Below are positions 38,736 to 46,706 of a stretch of DNA of 64,000 nucleotides, piece by piece; positions within the stretch are counted from its first letter, which is position 1, and each line of letters opens with the position of its first letter. The notes beneath the pieces are model-generated. The model was given only the letters and a program-made list of their open reading frames with translations. It made no database searches and had not been told where the DNA came from. The position numbers were made by a program, and so were the translations under genes. Source of the stretch: Bacteroidales bacterium (GTDB lineage: Bacteria > Bacteroidota > Bacteroidia > Bacteroidales > P3); the NCBI GenBank assembly GCA_017645585.1, contig JAGCOF010000002.1:94991-158990 (forward strand), in the 5' to 3' direction.

Positions 38736-39409
38736 GTGTAAAGATAGATCCCTCATGGTATGCCGTTCTGCAGCCGCAGTTTGAGGCGCCCTATTTCGCC
38801 GAGTTGAAGCAGTTCCTCGTAGCCGAACGGGCGCAGCATACATGCTATCCTCCCGGCAGCAAGATTTTCAATGCCTTTGACAGCACCCCTTTCGACAAGG
38901 TGAAGGTGGTCATCCTCGGACAGGACCCCTACCACGAGCCCGGCCAGGCCATGGGCCTCTGTTTCTCGGTGCCGCAAGGCATCCTGGTGCCACCCTCGCT
39001 GGTCAATATTATCAAAGAAATCAACGACGACTTGGGAGTCCAAATCCCCACCACTTGCGGCGACCTCAGCGGCTGGGCCGAACAGGGGGTGCTGCTGCTC
39101 AACGCCACCCTCACCGTGCGAGCCCATCAGGCCGGCAGCCACCAACGGCACGGCTGGGAGACCTTCACCGATGCCGCCATCCAGGCCCTCAGCCAGCAAC
39201 GCAGCGGCCTCGTCTTCCTCCTCTGGGGCAGCTACGCCATCGCCAAGAAGATGTTGATTGACACGTCAAAGCATTGCGTGCTCACAGCCCCGCACCCCTC
39301 GCCCTTGTCGGCTTATCGCGGCTTTTTCGGCTGCCGCCATTTCTCGCAGGCCAACGCCTACCTCGCCGCCCACGGACAGGCCCCTATCGATTGGAGCCGT
39401 ATACGATAA
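38732..39409 (+). CDS. ung: Uracil-DNA glycosylase
   Basis: Ung removes uracil from DNA as the first step of base-excision repair. The 225-residue protein has the water-activating motif GQDPYHEPGQAMG (near residue 63), the uracil-binding 'LLLNATLTV' and the DNA-intercalating HPSPLSAYRGF (near 188). It is the second gene of a pair with the MBL hydrolase. The 3' end overlaps the end of the convergent LRR gene by 26 bases. Confidence 0.96.
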   Translation: MSVKIDPSWYAVLQPQFEAPYFAELKQFLVAERAQHTCYPPGSKIFNAFDSTPFDKVKVVILGQDPYHEPGQAMGLCFSVPQGILVPPSLVNIIKEINDDLGVQIPTTCGDLSGWAEQGVLLLNATLTVRAHQAGSHQRHGWETFTDAAIQALSQQRSGLVFLLWGSYAIAKKMLIDTSKHCVLTAPHPSPLSAYRGFFGCRHFSQANAYLAAHGQAPIDWSRIR

Positions 39410-41000
39410 CCTTCTTTGTAGGTAGGGTGCCCACCTTGACCATATAAACCCCGTTGGGCAACGCCTCGTTGCGTACACGATGACCCAACATGTCATACAC
39501 CCTCACAACCATACCGTCGGCACCGTCGACCACAATGTGCCCACCCCGGACCCACACGGCCACCTCGCTTCCATTCACCTCACAGACGCCGTCAAGGGTT
39601 TCAAACAATGCCGTGAACACCGTATCTCGGGTGAGCATAACGGAGCGGGGATTGGTATTGTCGCCGTCGTTCCAGCTGACAAAGCGAAAACCTTCCGCTG
39701 GCAAGGCGGTGATGACAGCAGGGGCGGTGCACGAACCCAAGCTGGTCACTTCGACGCTGCCCATTGTCTCGTTGTCCGACAGCACCGTCAGGGTGTAGGG
39801 CATCGTTTCAATCAAATTGGTGAAACTGCCCCAGGTAGGCGCCACCTGGTAAGCAGCCAACGTGCCGCATGGGATATACACCGGTATGGCGGTGCTCTGC
39901 GAGTAGGAGAAAATACGGTTCACTGTGACGGGCGGCGTGGTGCTGCGGAGGGTCACCGAGGCAATGGGACACACCGAGAAGCACATCTCCATTAGCGTGT
40001 CGAGCGAGGCCGGCAGGTCAATGTCAGTCAATGATTGGCACTGATAAAAAGCCATCTCGCCAATCACCTCCAAGCCTGTGCCGAAGTCTATGTCGCTCAG
40101 CATGGAGCAATATGTGAAACAATCGTTGGGCAGGCGCGTCAGGCTGTTGCTCAAGCGCACTCGTTGCAACTGTGTGCAGGAGTAGAAACAACTGTGCCCA
40201 AGGTAATTCACTGTGTTGGGCATCATTATCTCCACCAGGTTAGGGCATTGTGCAAAGGCGCCACCTCCAATGTATTGCAGTTCGTCGGGCAGGTCAATGC
40301 GCTGTATTGCCGCAGCCGCAAAGGCAGAAGCACCCAACACACGCAGCGACGACGACATGCGCACGCTGTCGAGCCTGGGGCTGCTGCCGAAGGCGCCCGA
40401 GTCGACGGTATGCACCGAGTCGCACATCACCACGCACCGCAGCGAGTCGCAATCGGCAAAAAGCGTCTTGGGCAGATACTTCACATGCTCGCCCACATAC
40501 ACCGTGTCCAGCCGCAGGCAGTCCATCATGGCTGGCATCCAATAATTGTAGGCCGCCCAGAGACCGCCACTGTATTCGAGGCTGTCGGCGTTGATGTACA
40601 GGACGCGCATCGTGTTGTTTTTGACGGAATAATTATTGATATCCGACCCTGGCGAAGCGAAGGCATGGTAACCGATAGTGCGCATTGAGCGAGGGATAGT
40701 GAGGCTGTGCATCGGAATATTGAGCGCCTGGCTGCCGATGCCCGTCACCAGGTAGGCTACACCATTGTGGTACACCGTGTCGGGAATAACCAGGTCCACG
40801 TCATGGTCCCAGAACTGAGAGCTGTAGAAACTGTACTCCTCGTATTCAACATTAACGGCGTCCACCACCGAGACGGTATGTTCCGAAGCCGAGGTGATGC
40901 TGTAGTAGAGCCTGTGGCCCGAAGGCGTCACCGCATAGAAATCCTGGGCCTGTGCTGTCAAAGCCCATAAAAGCGCAATAAGGACGATATTCTTTTTCAT
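39384..41000 (-). CDS. BspA-type LRR surface protein (sigma-operon member)
   Basis: This 538-residue protein has a signal peptide (MKKNIVLIALLWALTAQAQ), the opening 'FYAVTPSGHRLYYSI' shared with the LRR protein at 34957 ('SAVTPSGQRLYYTL'), LRR_5 units (about 60-350), an InlB-like repeat ('MGSVEVTSLGSC...FVSWNDGDNTNP') and a tail 'GGHIVVDGADGMVVRVYDML...LPNGVYMVKVGTLPTKKVIVY' like the other sorting domains. ATG 41000 is used. It lies 29 bases after a lipoprotein gene and is the last gene of the ECF sigma operon that starts at 43309. Confidence 0.85.
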   Translation of the reverse strand: MKKNIVLIALLWALTAQAQDFYAVTPSGHRLYYSITSASEHTVSVVDAVNVEYEEYSFYSSQFWDHDVDLVIPDTVYHNGVAYLVTGIGSQALNIPMHSLTIPRSMRTIGYHAFASPGSDINNYSVKNNTMRVLYINADSLEYSGGLWAAYNYWMPAMMDCLRLDTVYVGEHVKYLPKTLFADCDSLRCVVMCDSVHTVDSGAFGSSPRLDSVRMSSSLRVLGASAFAAAAIQRIDLPDELQYIGGGAFAQCPNLVEIMMPNTVNYLGHSCFYSCTQLQRVRLSNSLTRLPNDCFTYCSMLSDIDFGTGLEVIGEMAFYQCQSLTDIDLPASLDTLMEMCFSVCPIASVTLRSTTPPVTVNRIFSYSQSTAIPVYIPCGTLAAYQVAPTWGSFTNLIETMPYTLTVLSDNETMGSVEVTSLGSCTAPAVITALPAEGFRFVSWNDGDNTNPRSVMLTRDTVFTALFETLDGVCEVNGSEVAVWVRGGHIVVDGADGMVVRVYDMLGHRVRNEALPNGVYMVKVGTLPTKKVIVYGSNR

Positions 41001-41029
41001 GATAATGAGATTATTTGTTTTGTATTCTG

Positions 41030-42136
41030 TCATTCGCCGCAAACCAATCGTATGGATGCCCCCATGTCGTCAAACCAGGCCGATACACCCACCATATTGT
41101 CGTCAATGTAAAGTGCATTGTATCCCATTGCCATAAGGTCGGCGGCCACCCAATAGCGTCCAGCCGTGCCCATGTGCACCACAGAACCGTTCGAGCGGTA
41201 GCCTGCCAGCGGCAGGAACACTGCGCCGGCCTCTTCAATCAGGTTCCACTCGCTCAAGGTGTAACTGTTTGCGTTCCATGCCGCACTATTGCTGCCGTTG
41301 ATACTCACGGGAAGCATTACGCCGGCAGGATGGCTATAACTGTCGGGAAAAAGCAACAAGCCACGCACACCGTCTACGGTGACCTGTGCATAGCGGGCGT
41401 CGGTGGCACCGCCGAGGGGCGAGGCCAACCGACAATCAAGCAGGTAGCGCCACTCTTCCTCGTTCAGCATGCGCCATTGCCCAGCCAAGCCGGCAAAGAC
41501 GGTGTCATGGCCCGCCATCCAAGGCTGCGTGTCGTTGATGTTCCAATCAAAGAGAGTGGTCCAACTGTCATTGTCGGCCAGACAAGCATACTGCTCGGCT
41601 GCCATCTGCCATGTGTTGTTCGCTGAATGATATTGCAGGTTCCCGCGCGAGAAGCGCACCCGACTGTCGTCCGACACACTGAAGAGTGAGCGGGTGGCAC
41701 CCTGACCGTCGAAAGGACTCTCGCCTTGCGACGACGGCGCGGAAGCGTAAGCCATGCCGTTCCACGTGCCTGTTCCGGCGTCGTAGGTGACGGTGACGGT
41801 CATGCCCGCGTCCTCCATGCGGCGCATCCATTGTTTCATCTCCTCGCGCGAGGTAGTGCTGTAGGTGACAGCATCCTTTGTCGCTGTTTTTTGCACGGTC
41901 GAACCATGCGACACCGAGTTGTAAAAGGTTACCATGCTGCCGCCTTCGGCGTAGCTACAGAAATGCTCCAGAAGGGCGTCCCATTCGGCGTCGGTCCTCA
42001 GGTGAGCGGTGTTGCGGTCTGTGCCGACTGCATATACAATGTCACGCTCTTGAAGCACTTCAACGGGTTCTGTTTTGCAAGCCGCAAACACCAGCACTGC
42101 GGCCAGCAGGGCGGCGAGTCTCAATATAGGTTTCAT
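41030..42136 (-). CDS. Lipoprotein with a sulfatase-modifier-like C-terminal domain
   Basis: This 368-residue protein has a lipobox (VLVFAACK, Cys20). The second half, from 'VRFSRGNLQYHSANNTWQMAAEQY' through 'WRMLNEEEWRYLLDCR' to 'LPLAGYRSNG...GRYWVAADL', is the pattern of FGE-sulfatase/Fibrobacter major-domain proteins common on Bacteroidales surfaces. The first half is unique. The start codon overlaps the stop of the upstream lipoprotein gene by four bases (ATGA). Probably surface-exposed with the LRR partner; function unknown. Confidence 0.75.
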   Translation of the reverse strand: MKPILRLAALLAAVLVFAACKTEPVEVLQERDIVYAVGTDRNTAHLRTDAEWDALLEHFCSYAEGGSMVTFYNSVSHGSTVQKTATKDAVTYSTTSREEMKQWMRRMEDAGMTVTVTYDAGTGTWNGMAYASAPSSQGESPFDGQGATRSLFSVSDDSRVRFSRGNLQYHSANNTWQMAAEQYACLADNDSWTTLFDWNINDTQPWMAGHDTVFAGLAGQWRMLNEEEWRYLLDCRLASPLGGATDARYAQVTVDGVRGLLLFPDSYSHPAGVMLPVSINGSNSAAWNANSYTLSEWNLIEEAGAVFLPLAGYRSNGSVVHMGTAGRYWVAADLMAMGYNALYIDDNMVGVSAWFDDMGASIRLVCGE

Positions 42137-42576
42137 TTCAGTTCTTTTTTGTCAGTTTCGCTTCGTTTGATATTCTCCATCTGGTAGTCCACCAGGGCTT
42201 CGTACTGCATGTTGTCGTCCATGCGGTAGAAGGCGACGGTCATGTCCCCGTGCACGGCCATGGCGCGCCAGGCAGGGCGTTCGCTGCGCTTGACACGCTG
42301 CTGCGGGTGGTCGATATTGCCCATCCACGAGGTGACCCCTTCCGAGGTGCGTATGTCGAGCTCCTCCTTGAGGCTTTGCCAGGCCACGCTGTCGTCGGCC
42401 ACCAGGATGACCACGTCGACCTTCACCGAGTCGTTCAGCTGGAAACCAGCGACCTGCGCCACAGTGAGGTCGGCGCGCGACGCATACTGCCGGTAGAGCG
42501 GCGTCTCTTCGACCTCGCGCGAGCAGGCGACCAACACCAGCAGTGGCAACAACATAATATATAACAGACGTTTCAT
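42133..42576 (-). CDS. Small lipoprotein of the ECF sigma operon
   Basis: This 147-residue protein has signal 'LLYIMLLPLLVLVACSRE' with Cys17. The mature domain is charged, without recognisable motifs; 'SVKVDVVILVADDSVAWQSLKEEL' suggests an alpha/beta fold. ATG 42576 overlaps the stop of the upstream membrane-protein gene (ATGA), and its own stop overlaps the next gene the same way. Function unknown; position between a sigma/membrane pair and surface proteins suggests a sensor or assembly role. Confidence 0.72.
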   Translation of the reverse strand: MKRLLYIMLLPLLVLVACSREVEETPLYRQYASRADLTVAQVAGFQLNDSVKVDVVILVADDSVAWQSLKEELDIRTSEGVTSWMGNIDHPQQRVKRSERPAWRAMAVHGDMTVAFYRMDDNMQYEALVDYQMENIKRSETDKKELK

Positions 42577-42839
42577 ATTGTTTGTATGGTTAAGATTGCA
42601 GCGGACAGATCCACCCAATGGCTTTCGGGGAAGGTAGTGCGGTTGCAGCACACGGAATCATAGCCCCTTGAGGGTGAAAGGTGAATGGTGAAAGGCGCAA
42701 GCACCACCACAGCCATCAGGGCAATAGCGGCCAGGGCACGACGGCGCGCACGATGCCGTTTCCATGCGGGGTATTCGTGCAGCAGTCGTTTCTTCAATGC
42801 CTGCCGCTCTTCCTGCTCCCACAGGTCGTCGAATGTCAT
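42573..42839 (-). CDS. Small single-pass membrane protein, candidate anti-sigma partner
   Basis: This 88-residue protein has a charged cytoplasmic N-terminus ('TFDDLWEQEERQALKKRLLHEY'), one membrane helix ('ALAAIALMAVVVLAP') and a short outer tail. It is translated directly after the ECF sigma gene, with ATG 42839 overlapping its stop (ATGA), which is the usual place of an anti-sigma factor; it is not FecR- or ZAS-like. The outer tail 'FTIHLSPSRG' is encoded by a TTCACCATTCACCTTTCACC spacer phrase (about 42664-42692). Compare the sigma fusion at 3710, where sigma and helix are one chain. Confidence 0.6.
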   Translation of the reverse strand: MTFDDLWEQEERQALKKRLLHEYPAWKRHRARRRALAAIALMAVVVLAPFTIHLSPSRGYDSVCCNRTTFPESHWVDLSAAILTIQTI

Positions 42840-43309
42840 TTTGTGTTCCATTGTTCTTTCAGTTTTTCTTTTATCCGCATCAGGCGGACGCCCACATTGT
42901 TCTTGGTGAGGCCTGTGCGTTGGCCTATCTCTTGGTATTCATACCCCTCCAGGTGGAGGGTGACGATGGTGCGGTCGGGTTCGGGCAGGTGGGTGATGAG
43001 TTCGTGCAGTGCCGCGTGCAGCGAGGGGTCGGTGTCGGGCGCGTCGTAGTGGTCGGGCAGCGGATGGCTGACGGGCGAGCGGCGCTGCAGGTCGACACAG
43101 GTGCTGCGGGCCACGCGCCATATCCAGGCCGCCTGCTTGGGCGGTGATGTGATGGAAACAAGCTTCTCTCTCTGGTGCCACAGGGCGAGCATGGCCTCCT
43201 GCAGCAGGTCGTCGACCTCCAGCCCCCGACGCGCGTAGCGGCTGCAGGCAGCAAAAAGCAGCCCGCGGTAGTGGAGCATCAGCCCGTTGAATGTCTCCCG
43301 ATCTTTCAC
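42836..43309 (-). CDS. ECF RNA polymerase sigma factor
   Basis: This 157-residue sigma factor has region 2 ('DLLQEAMLALWHQREKL', about 34-50) and region 4 with the helix-turn-helix 'YEYQEIGQRTGLTKNNVGVRLMR' (about 122-145). The start is GTG 43309. The gene heads an operon with four-base overlaps: sigma, membrane protein, lipoprotein, lipoprotein, then the LRR protein after a 29-base gap. The upstream minus-strand sequence lacks TAnnTTTGC but carries a T8/CTCG element like that before the sigma fusion at 3710. Confidence 0.88.
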   Translation of the reverse strand: MKDRETFNGLMLHYRGLLFAACSRYARRGLEVDDLLQEAMLALWHQREKLVSITSPPKQAAWIWRVARSTCVDLQRRSPVSHPLPDHYDAPDTDPSLHAALHELITHLPEPDRTIVTLHLEGYEYQEIGQRTGLTKNNVGVRLMRIKEKLKEQWNTK

Positions 43310-43340
43310 CCTATAATAACGTAAAACAGGGGGGTAAAAA

Positions 43341-43361
43341 TTACACGAGGCAGAAAAAAAA
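43341..43361 (-). promoter_or_regulatory. Candidate ECF-type promoter of the sigma operon
   Basis: Minus-strand T8, then CTCGTGT and AATTTTT; the same order precedes the sigma fusion gene (3667-3693). With two examples it is only suggestive. Confidence 0.35.
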
Positions 43362-43380
43362 CGTGTATAATCCGTCCGTT

Positions 43381-43457
43381 CTTCAACTATTCAACTACAG
43401 TTCTTCAACAGTTCTTCAACAATTTCTTGAAGAACTGTTGAAGAACTGACGAGGATC
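43381..43457. repeat. 11-bp register array I, hairpin form
   Basis: CTTCAACTATT, CAACTACAGTT, CTTCAACAGTT and CTTCAACAATT turn into TCTTGAAGAAC, TGTTGAAGAAC and TGACGAGGATC in an unbroken 11-base register. Arms 43398-43419 and 43427-43448 are perfect 22-bp complements. The unit is the one used in array A (1804-1913). Confidence 0.87.
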
Positions 43458-43498
43458 GGTTGGTGAAGGGTAGTACCCATCCCCCACCTTTCTATGAC

Positions 43499-43570
43499 CG
43501 TTCTTCGGTCGTTCTTTGCTTTTTTCCAAAGAACGACCAAAGAACGCCCGAAAAACAATCGAAGAATGAT
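43499..43570. repeat. 11-bp register array J, hairpin form
   Basis: CGTTCTTCGGT and CGTTCTTTGCT turn, after a T run, into CAAAGAACGAC, CAAAGAACGCC, CGAAAAACAAT and CGAAGAATGAT. The unit is that of array B (9604-9655). Arrays I and J together fill most of the 392-base spacer between the sigma operon and the SPFH gene. Confidence 0.85.
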
Positions 43571-43631
43571 TGGCCCCAGGGCGGAGTTGTATTTTTTTCA
43601 AAAAAAATTTTGTCAGTATCAAAAACAGTTG

Positions 43632-43640
43632 TATCTTTGC
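43632..43640 (+). promoter_or_regulatory. -7 promoter element of the SPFH operon
   Basis: TATCTTTGC, 62 bases before the ATG. Confidence 0.75.
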
Positions 43641-43701
43641 AGTCGAAATGATATGAAAATAATATCACTCGAACAAATATAAACAATTAAAAATAAACAA
43701 T

Positions 43702-44595
43702 ATGGAAAGTAAAGAGATTGCAAAGAAAATGACAGCAGTGAACAACGGTTTCCTGCATTTGCTGATCAACATCGCCCTGCTGGTGCTGGCCCTCTGGCTG
43801 TGCATTGATGCCGGCAACAACAACTTCACCTTGGGAGGCATCCTGGGCGGTGTGTGCTGGATACTGTGGGGCCTGCATGTGACGGGCTTCAAGACGATGG
43901 TTATCCAGCCCAACCACGCACGCGTACTTACTTTTTTCGGCAAGTATGTGGGCACGGTGCGCGACAACGGCTTCTTCTGGACCAACCCTTTCTACACACG
44001 TAAGAAGATGAGCCTCAGGGCCGACAACATGGACGTGGAGCCCATCAAGGTGAACGACCGCAACGGCAACCCCATCATGATCGGTCTGGTGCTGGTGTGG
44101 AAGGTGGAGGACACCTACCGCGCTGTGTTCGATGTGGAGGCCGACTCGTACCACAACTTTGTGGCCGTGCAGAGCGACTCGGCACTGCGCAAAGTGGCCA
44201 GCCTCTACGCCTACGACAACCTGGACGACAAGGACGAGCTGACGCTGCGCAACGGCGGCGACGAAATCAATCGCCGTCTGGAACAGGAGATCCGCAAGCA
44301 CCTGGAGATTGCCGGCATCGAGGTGGTCGAGGCCCGCATCAACTACCTGGCCTACGCTCAGGAGATTGCCAGCGTGATGCTGAAGCGCCAGCAGGCCGAG
44401 GCCATCATCTCGGCCCGTGAGAAGATTGTGGAGGGTGCCGTCAGCATGGTGGACACCGCACTGAAGAAGCTGGCCGCCGACCACGTGGTGGAAATGGACG
44501 AGGAGCGCAAGGCCGCCATGGTGAGCAACCTGATGGTGGTGCTCTGCGGCGACGAAGGTGCCAGCCCTGTAATCAACACCGGTAGCATATATTAA
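43702..44595 (+). CDS. SPFH/Band 7 domain membrane protein
   Basis: This 297-residue protein has two N-terminal membrane helices (about 22-40 and 46-65), then the SPFH/prohibitin domain ('VIQPNHARVLTFFGKYVGTVRDNGFFW', about 73-100) and a long coiled-coil-like helix ('EIASVMLKRQQAEAIISAREKIVEGAV'). Such proteins form ring-shaped membrane microdomains that organise proteases and transporters. It heads a tight operon with an ABC transporter, a ribbon-helix-helix protein and a hydrolase. Confidence 0.88.
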   Translation: MESKEIAKKMTAVNNGFLHLLINIALLVLALWLCIDAGNNNFTLGGILGGVCWILWGLHVTGFKTMVIQPNHARVLTFFGKYVGTVRDNGFFWTNPFYTRKKMSLRADNMDVEPIKVNDRNGNPIMIGLVLVWKVEDTYRAVFDVEADSYHNFVAVQSDSALRKVASLYAYDNLDDKDELTLRNGGDEINRRLEQEIRKHLEIAGIEVVEARINYLAYAQEIASVMLKRQQAEAIISAREKIVEGAVSMVDTALKKLAADHVVEMDEERKAAMVSNLMVVLCGDEGASPVINTGSIY

Positions 44596-44599
44596 TAAT

Positions 44600-45376
44600 A
44601 TGGAAGAAATACTGAAAGTGGAGGGATTGAGCAAGACGTTCACCCTCTCGCGCAAACAACAAAAGATAGAGCGGACCAACGAGCGCCGCAAGGTGGCGGT
44701 GGACAACCTGTCGTTCAACGCCTACCGCGGCGAGATATTCGGTCTGCTGGGTCCCAACGGCGCCGGCAAGACCACGACGCTGCGCATGCTGAGCACCCTC
44801 ATCCGTCCCGACAGCGGCGACGCCACGCTCGACGGATGCAGCGTGGTGAACCAGCCCGAGGAGGTGCGCGCCAAGATTGGCTTCCTCACTTCGGAACTGA
44901 AGTTGGAAGACTTCTTCACGCCCAACTACCTGTTCGACTTCTTCAGCGAACTGCACGGTGTGGAGGAGGAGGAAAAAGAAAAGAGGAAAAGGGATATGTT
45001 CGCGCGCTTCGGCATCGACAAGTTCGCCGAGGTGAAGGTAGCCAACCTCTCTACCGGTATGAAGCAGAAGCTGAGCCTGGTCATCTCGCTGGTGCATGAC
45101 CCCGAGGTTATCATCTTCGACGAGCCCACCAACGGCCTCGACGTGCTGACGGCCCGCACGGTGACCGACTACCTGCAGGAGCTGCGCAGCCAGGGCAAAA
45201 CCATCATCCTCAGCACACACATCTTCAGCCTGGTGGAGCGTCTGTGCGACCGCGTGGGCATCATCATCGACGGCCGCATGACGGCCTGCGGCACCCTCGA
45301 GGAGGTCTGCGACGGCATGACCATCGAGGACCGTTTCTTCAATTTGTACAAAGAAGTGAAAGGAGGTGAGGAATGA
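44600..45376 (+). CDS. ABC transporter ATP-binding protein, NatA-like
   Basis: This 258-residue ATPase has Walker A GPNGAGKTT (about residue 49), the signature 'NLSTGMKQKLSL' and Walker B VIIFDEPTNGLDV. It is closest in plan to the NatA branch, which pairs with ABC-2 permeases and exports sodium or drugs. The stop overlaps the permease start by four bases (ATGA). An insertion of charged residues ('KQQKIERTNERRK') precedes the first core strand. Confidence 0.9.
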   Translation: MEEILKVEGLSKTFTLSRKQQKIERTNERRKVAVDNLSFNAYRGEIFGLLGPNGAGKTTTLRMLSTLIRPDSGDATLDGCSVVNQPEEVRAKIGFLTSELKLEDFFTPNYLFDFFSELHGVEEEEKEKRKRDMFARFGIDKFAEVKVANLSTGMKQKLSLVISLVHDPEVIIFDEPTNGLDVLTARTVTDYLQELRSQGKTIILSTHIFSLVERLCDRVGIIIDGRMTACGTLEEVCDGMTIEDRFFNLYKEVKGGEE

Positions 45377-46551
45377 AAAGCAACACCCTGACAATTATCA
45401 AGAAAGAATTCGCCCGCTTCTTTGGCGACCGGCAACTGCTGTTCACCACGGTCATTATGCCGGGCTTGATGATCTACATCGTCTACAGCCTCATGGGCAA
45501 CGGTATCCAGAAGATGGTCAGCGAAGGCGCCGACGAGACGGTCACCTTGCAGGTGGAGAACATGCCTGCCAATCTGGCACCCCTGTTCTACAGCCTCGAC
45601 AGCAACCTGATGGTCACCCTGCAACCCTTCAGCGACGAGGACATCAAACGGCTGGAGGACAAAGAAATCAACGGCGTGCTGCTGCGCTTCCCCGAAGCGT
45701 TCGAGGAGCGGATTGCCGTATACGACCCGACGCTCGACATGATGCCACCAAATGTGGAGATATACTACAACTCGACCAACAACGCCTCGTCGCGTGTCTA
45801 TATGATTGTCAGCGCCATGCTGAACAACTACGGCCGGTCCTTCACGGTCAATGTGCCGCAGAGCGAGGAGCAGCGCTTTGACCAAGCCAGCGACGAGAGC
45901 ATCGGTGCCATGATTTGGAGCAAGATACTGCCCATGCTCATCATCATGATGCTGTTCAGCGGCGTGATGGCCATTGCGCCCAGCGCCATTGCCGGCGAGA
46001 AAGAGCGTGGCACCATTGCCACCCTGCTGGTCACACCCATGCGCCGCAACGAGCTGGCGCTGGGCAAGATTGTCTCCCTCAGCGGCATCGCATTGCTCAG
46101 CGGCATCTCCAGCTTTATCGGCATCGCCCTCTCGCTGCCCAAGATGGTGCCTATCGAAGACGGTGGCTTGGCCTTCCACTATGGAACTACCGACTACGTG
46201 GTGCTATTGCTGCTCATCTTCGCCACGGTACTCATTATGGCGTCGGCCGTCAGCCTGCTGTCGGCGTTGGCCAAAGATGTGAAGAACGCCGGCACCATGG
46301 TGGTGCCCTTCATGCTTGTCATCATGCTGGCAGGCCTGATGCCCATGTTCCAAAGCAGCGTCCCCGAGGGGATTGTCGCCTATCTGATTCCGTTCTACAA
46401 CAGCATCGAGGTGATGACCGCCGTGTTTGCACACGAGATGCAATGGTTGCCGGTCATTGTCACCTTGGCTTCCGATGTGATCTATACCGGCATCGCCGTG
46501 TGGGGGCTGACGCGCATGTTCAACAGTGAAAAGATTATGTTCTCCCGATGA
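45373..46551 (+). CDS. ABC-2 type permease, NatB-like
   Basis: This 392-residue permease has one helix near the N-terminus ('FTTVIMPGLMIYIVYSLMG'), a large outer domain (about 45-175) and five C-terminal helices ('ILPMLIIMMLFSGVMAIAPSA', 'ISSFIGIALSL', 'VVLLLLIFATVLIMASAVSLL' and others), the NatB/YhfE layout. It forms a transporter with the preceding ATPase. The exported substrate (Na+, lipid or peptide) cannot be read from sequence. The stop overlaps the next small gene by four bases. Confidence 0.87.
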   Translation: MKSNTLTIIKKEFARFFGDRQLLFTTVIMPGLMIYIVYSLMGNGIQKMVSEGADETVTLQVENMPANLAPLFYSLDSNLMVTLQPFSDEDIKRLEDKEINGVLLRFPEAFEERIAVYDPTLDMMPPNVEIYYNSTNNASSRVYMIVSAMLNNYGRSFTVNVPQSEEQRFDQASDESIGAMIWSKILPMLIIMMLFSGVMAIAPSAIAGEKERGTIATLLVTPMRRNELALGKIVSLSGIALLSGISSFIGIALSLPKMVPIEDGGLAFHYGTTDYVVLLLLIFATVLIMASAVSLLSALAKDVKNAGTMVVPFMLVIMLAGLMPMFQSSVPEGIVAYLIPFYNSIEVMTAVFAHEMQWLPVIVTLASDVIYTGIAVWGLTRMFNSEKIMFSR

Positions 46552-46706
46552 AGAAGAACTTTGCACTACGCCTGGACACCGAAGTCTACGACGCCATCGA
46601 ACGATGGGCCGCAGACGAGTTCCGCAGTGCCAACGGACAGATAGAATGGATTATCGCCGAGGCCCTGAAGAAGGCTAAGCGTATGCCAAAAAAGAAAGAA
46701 AAATGA
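46548..46706 (+). CDS. Arc-like ribbon-helix-helix DNA-binding protein
   Basis: This 52-residue protein reads 'MKKNFALRLDTEVYDAIERW' at the N-terminus, a perfect Arc/CopG-type start: a short beta strand (FALRLD) for the DNA-binding ribbon, then helix 1 (TEVYDAIERWAADEF), the turn, and helix 2 (QIEWIIAEALKKAKR), ending in a basic tail. The gene overlaps both neighbours by four bases (ATGA at each end), which strongly supports translation despite its size. It is probably a dimeric repressor of its own operon. Confidence 0.85.
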   Translation: MKKNFALRLDTEVYDAIERWAADEFRSANGQIEWIIAEALKKAKRMPKKKEK

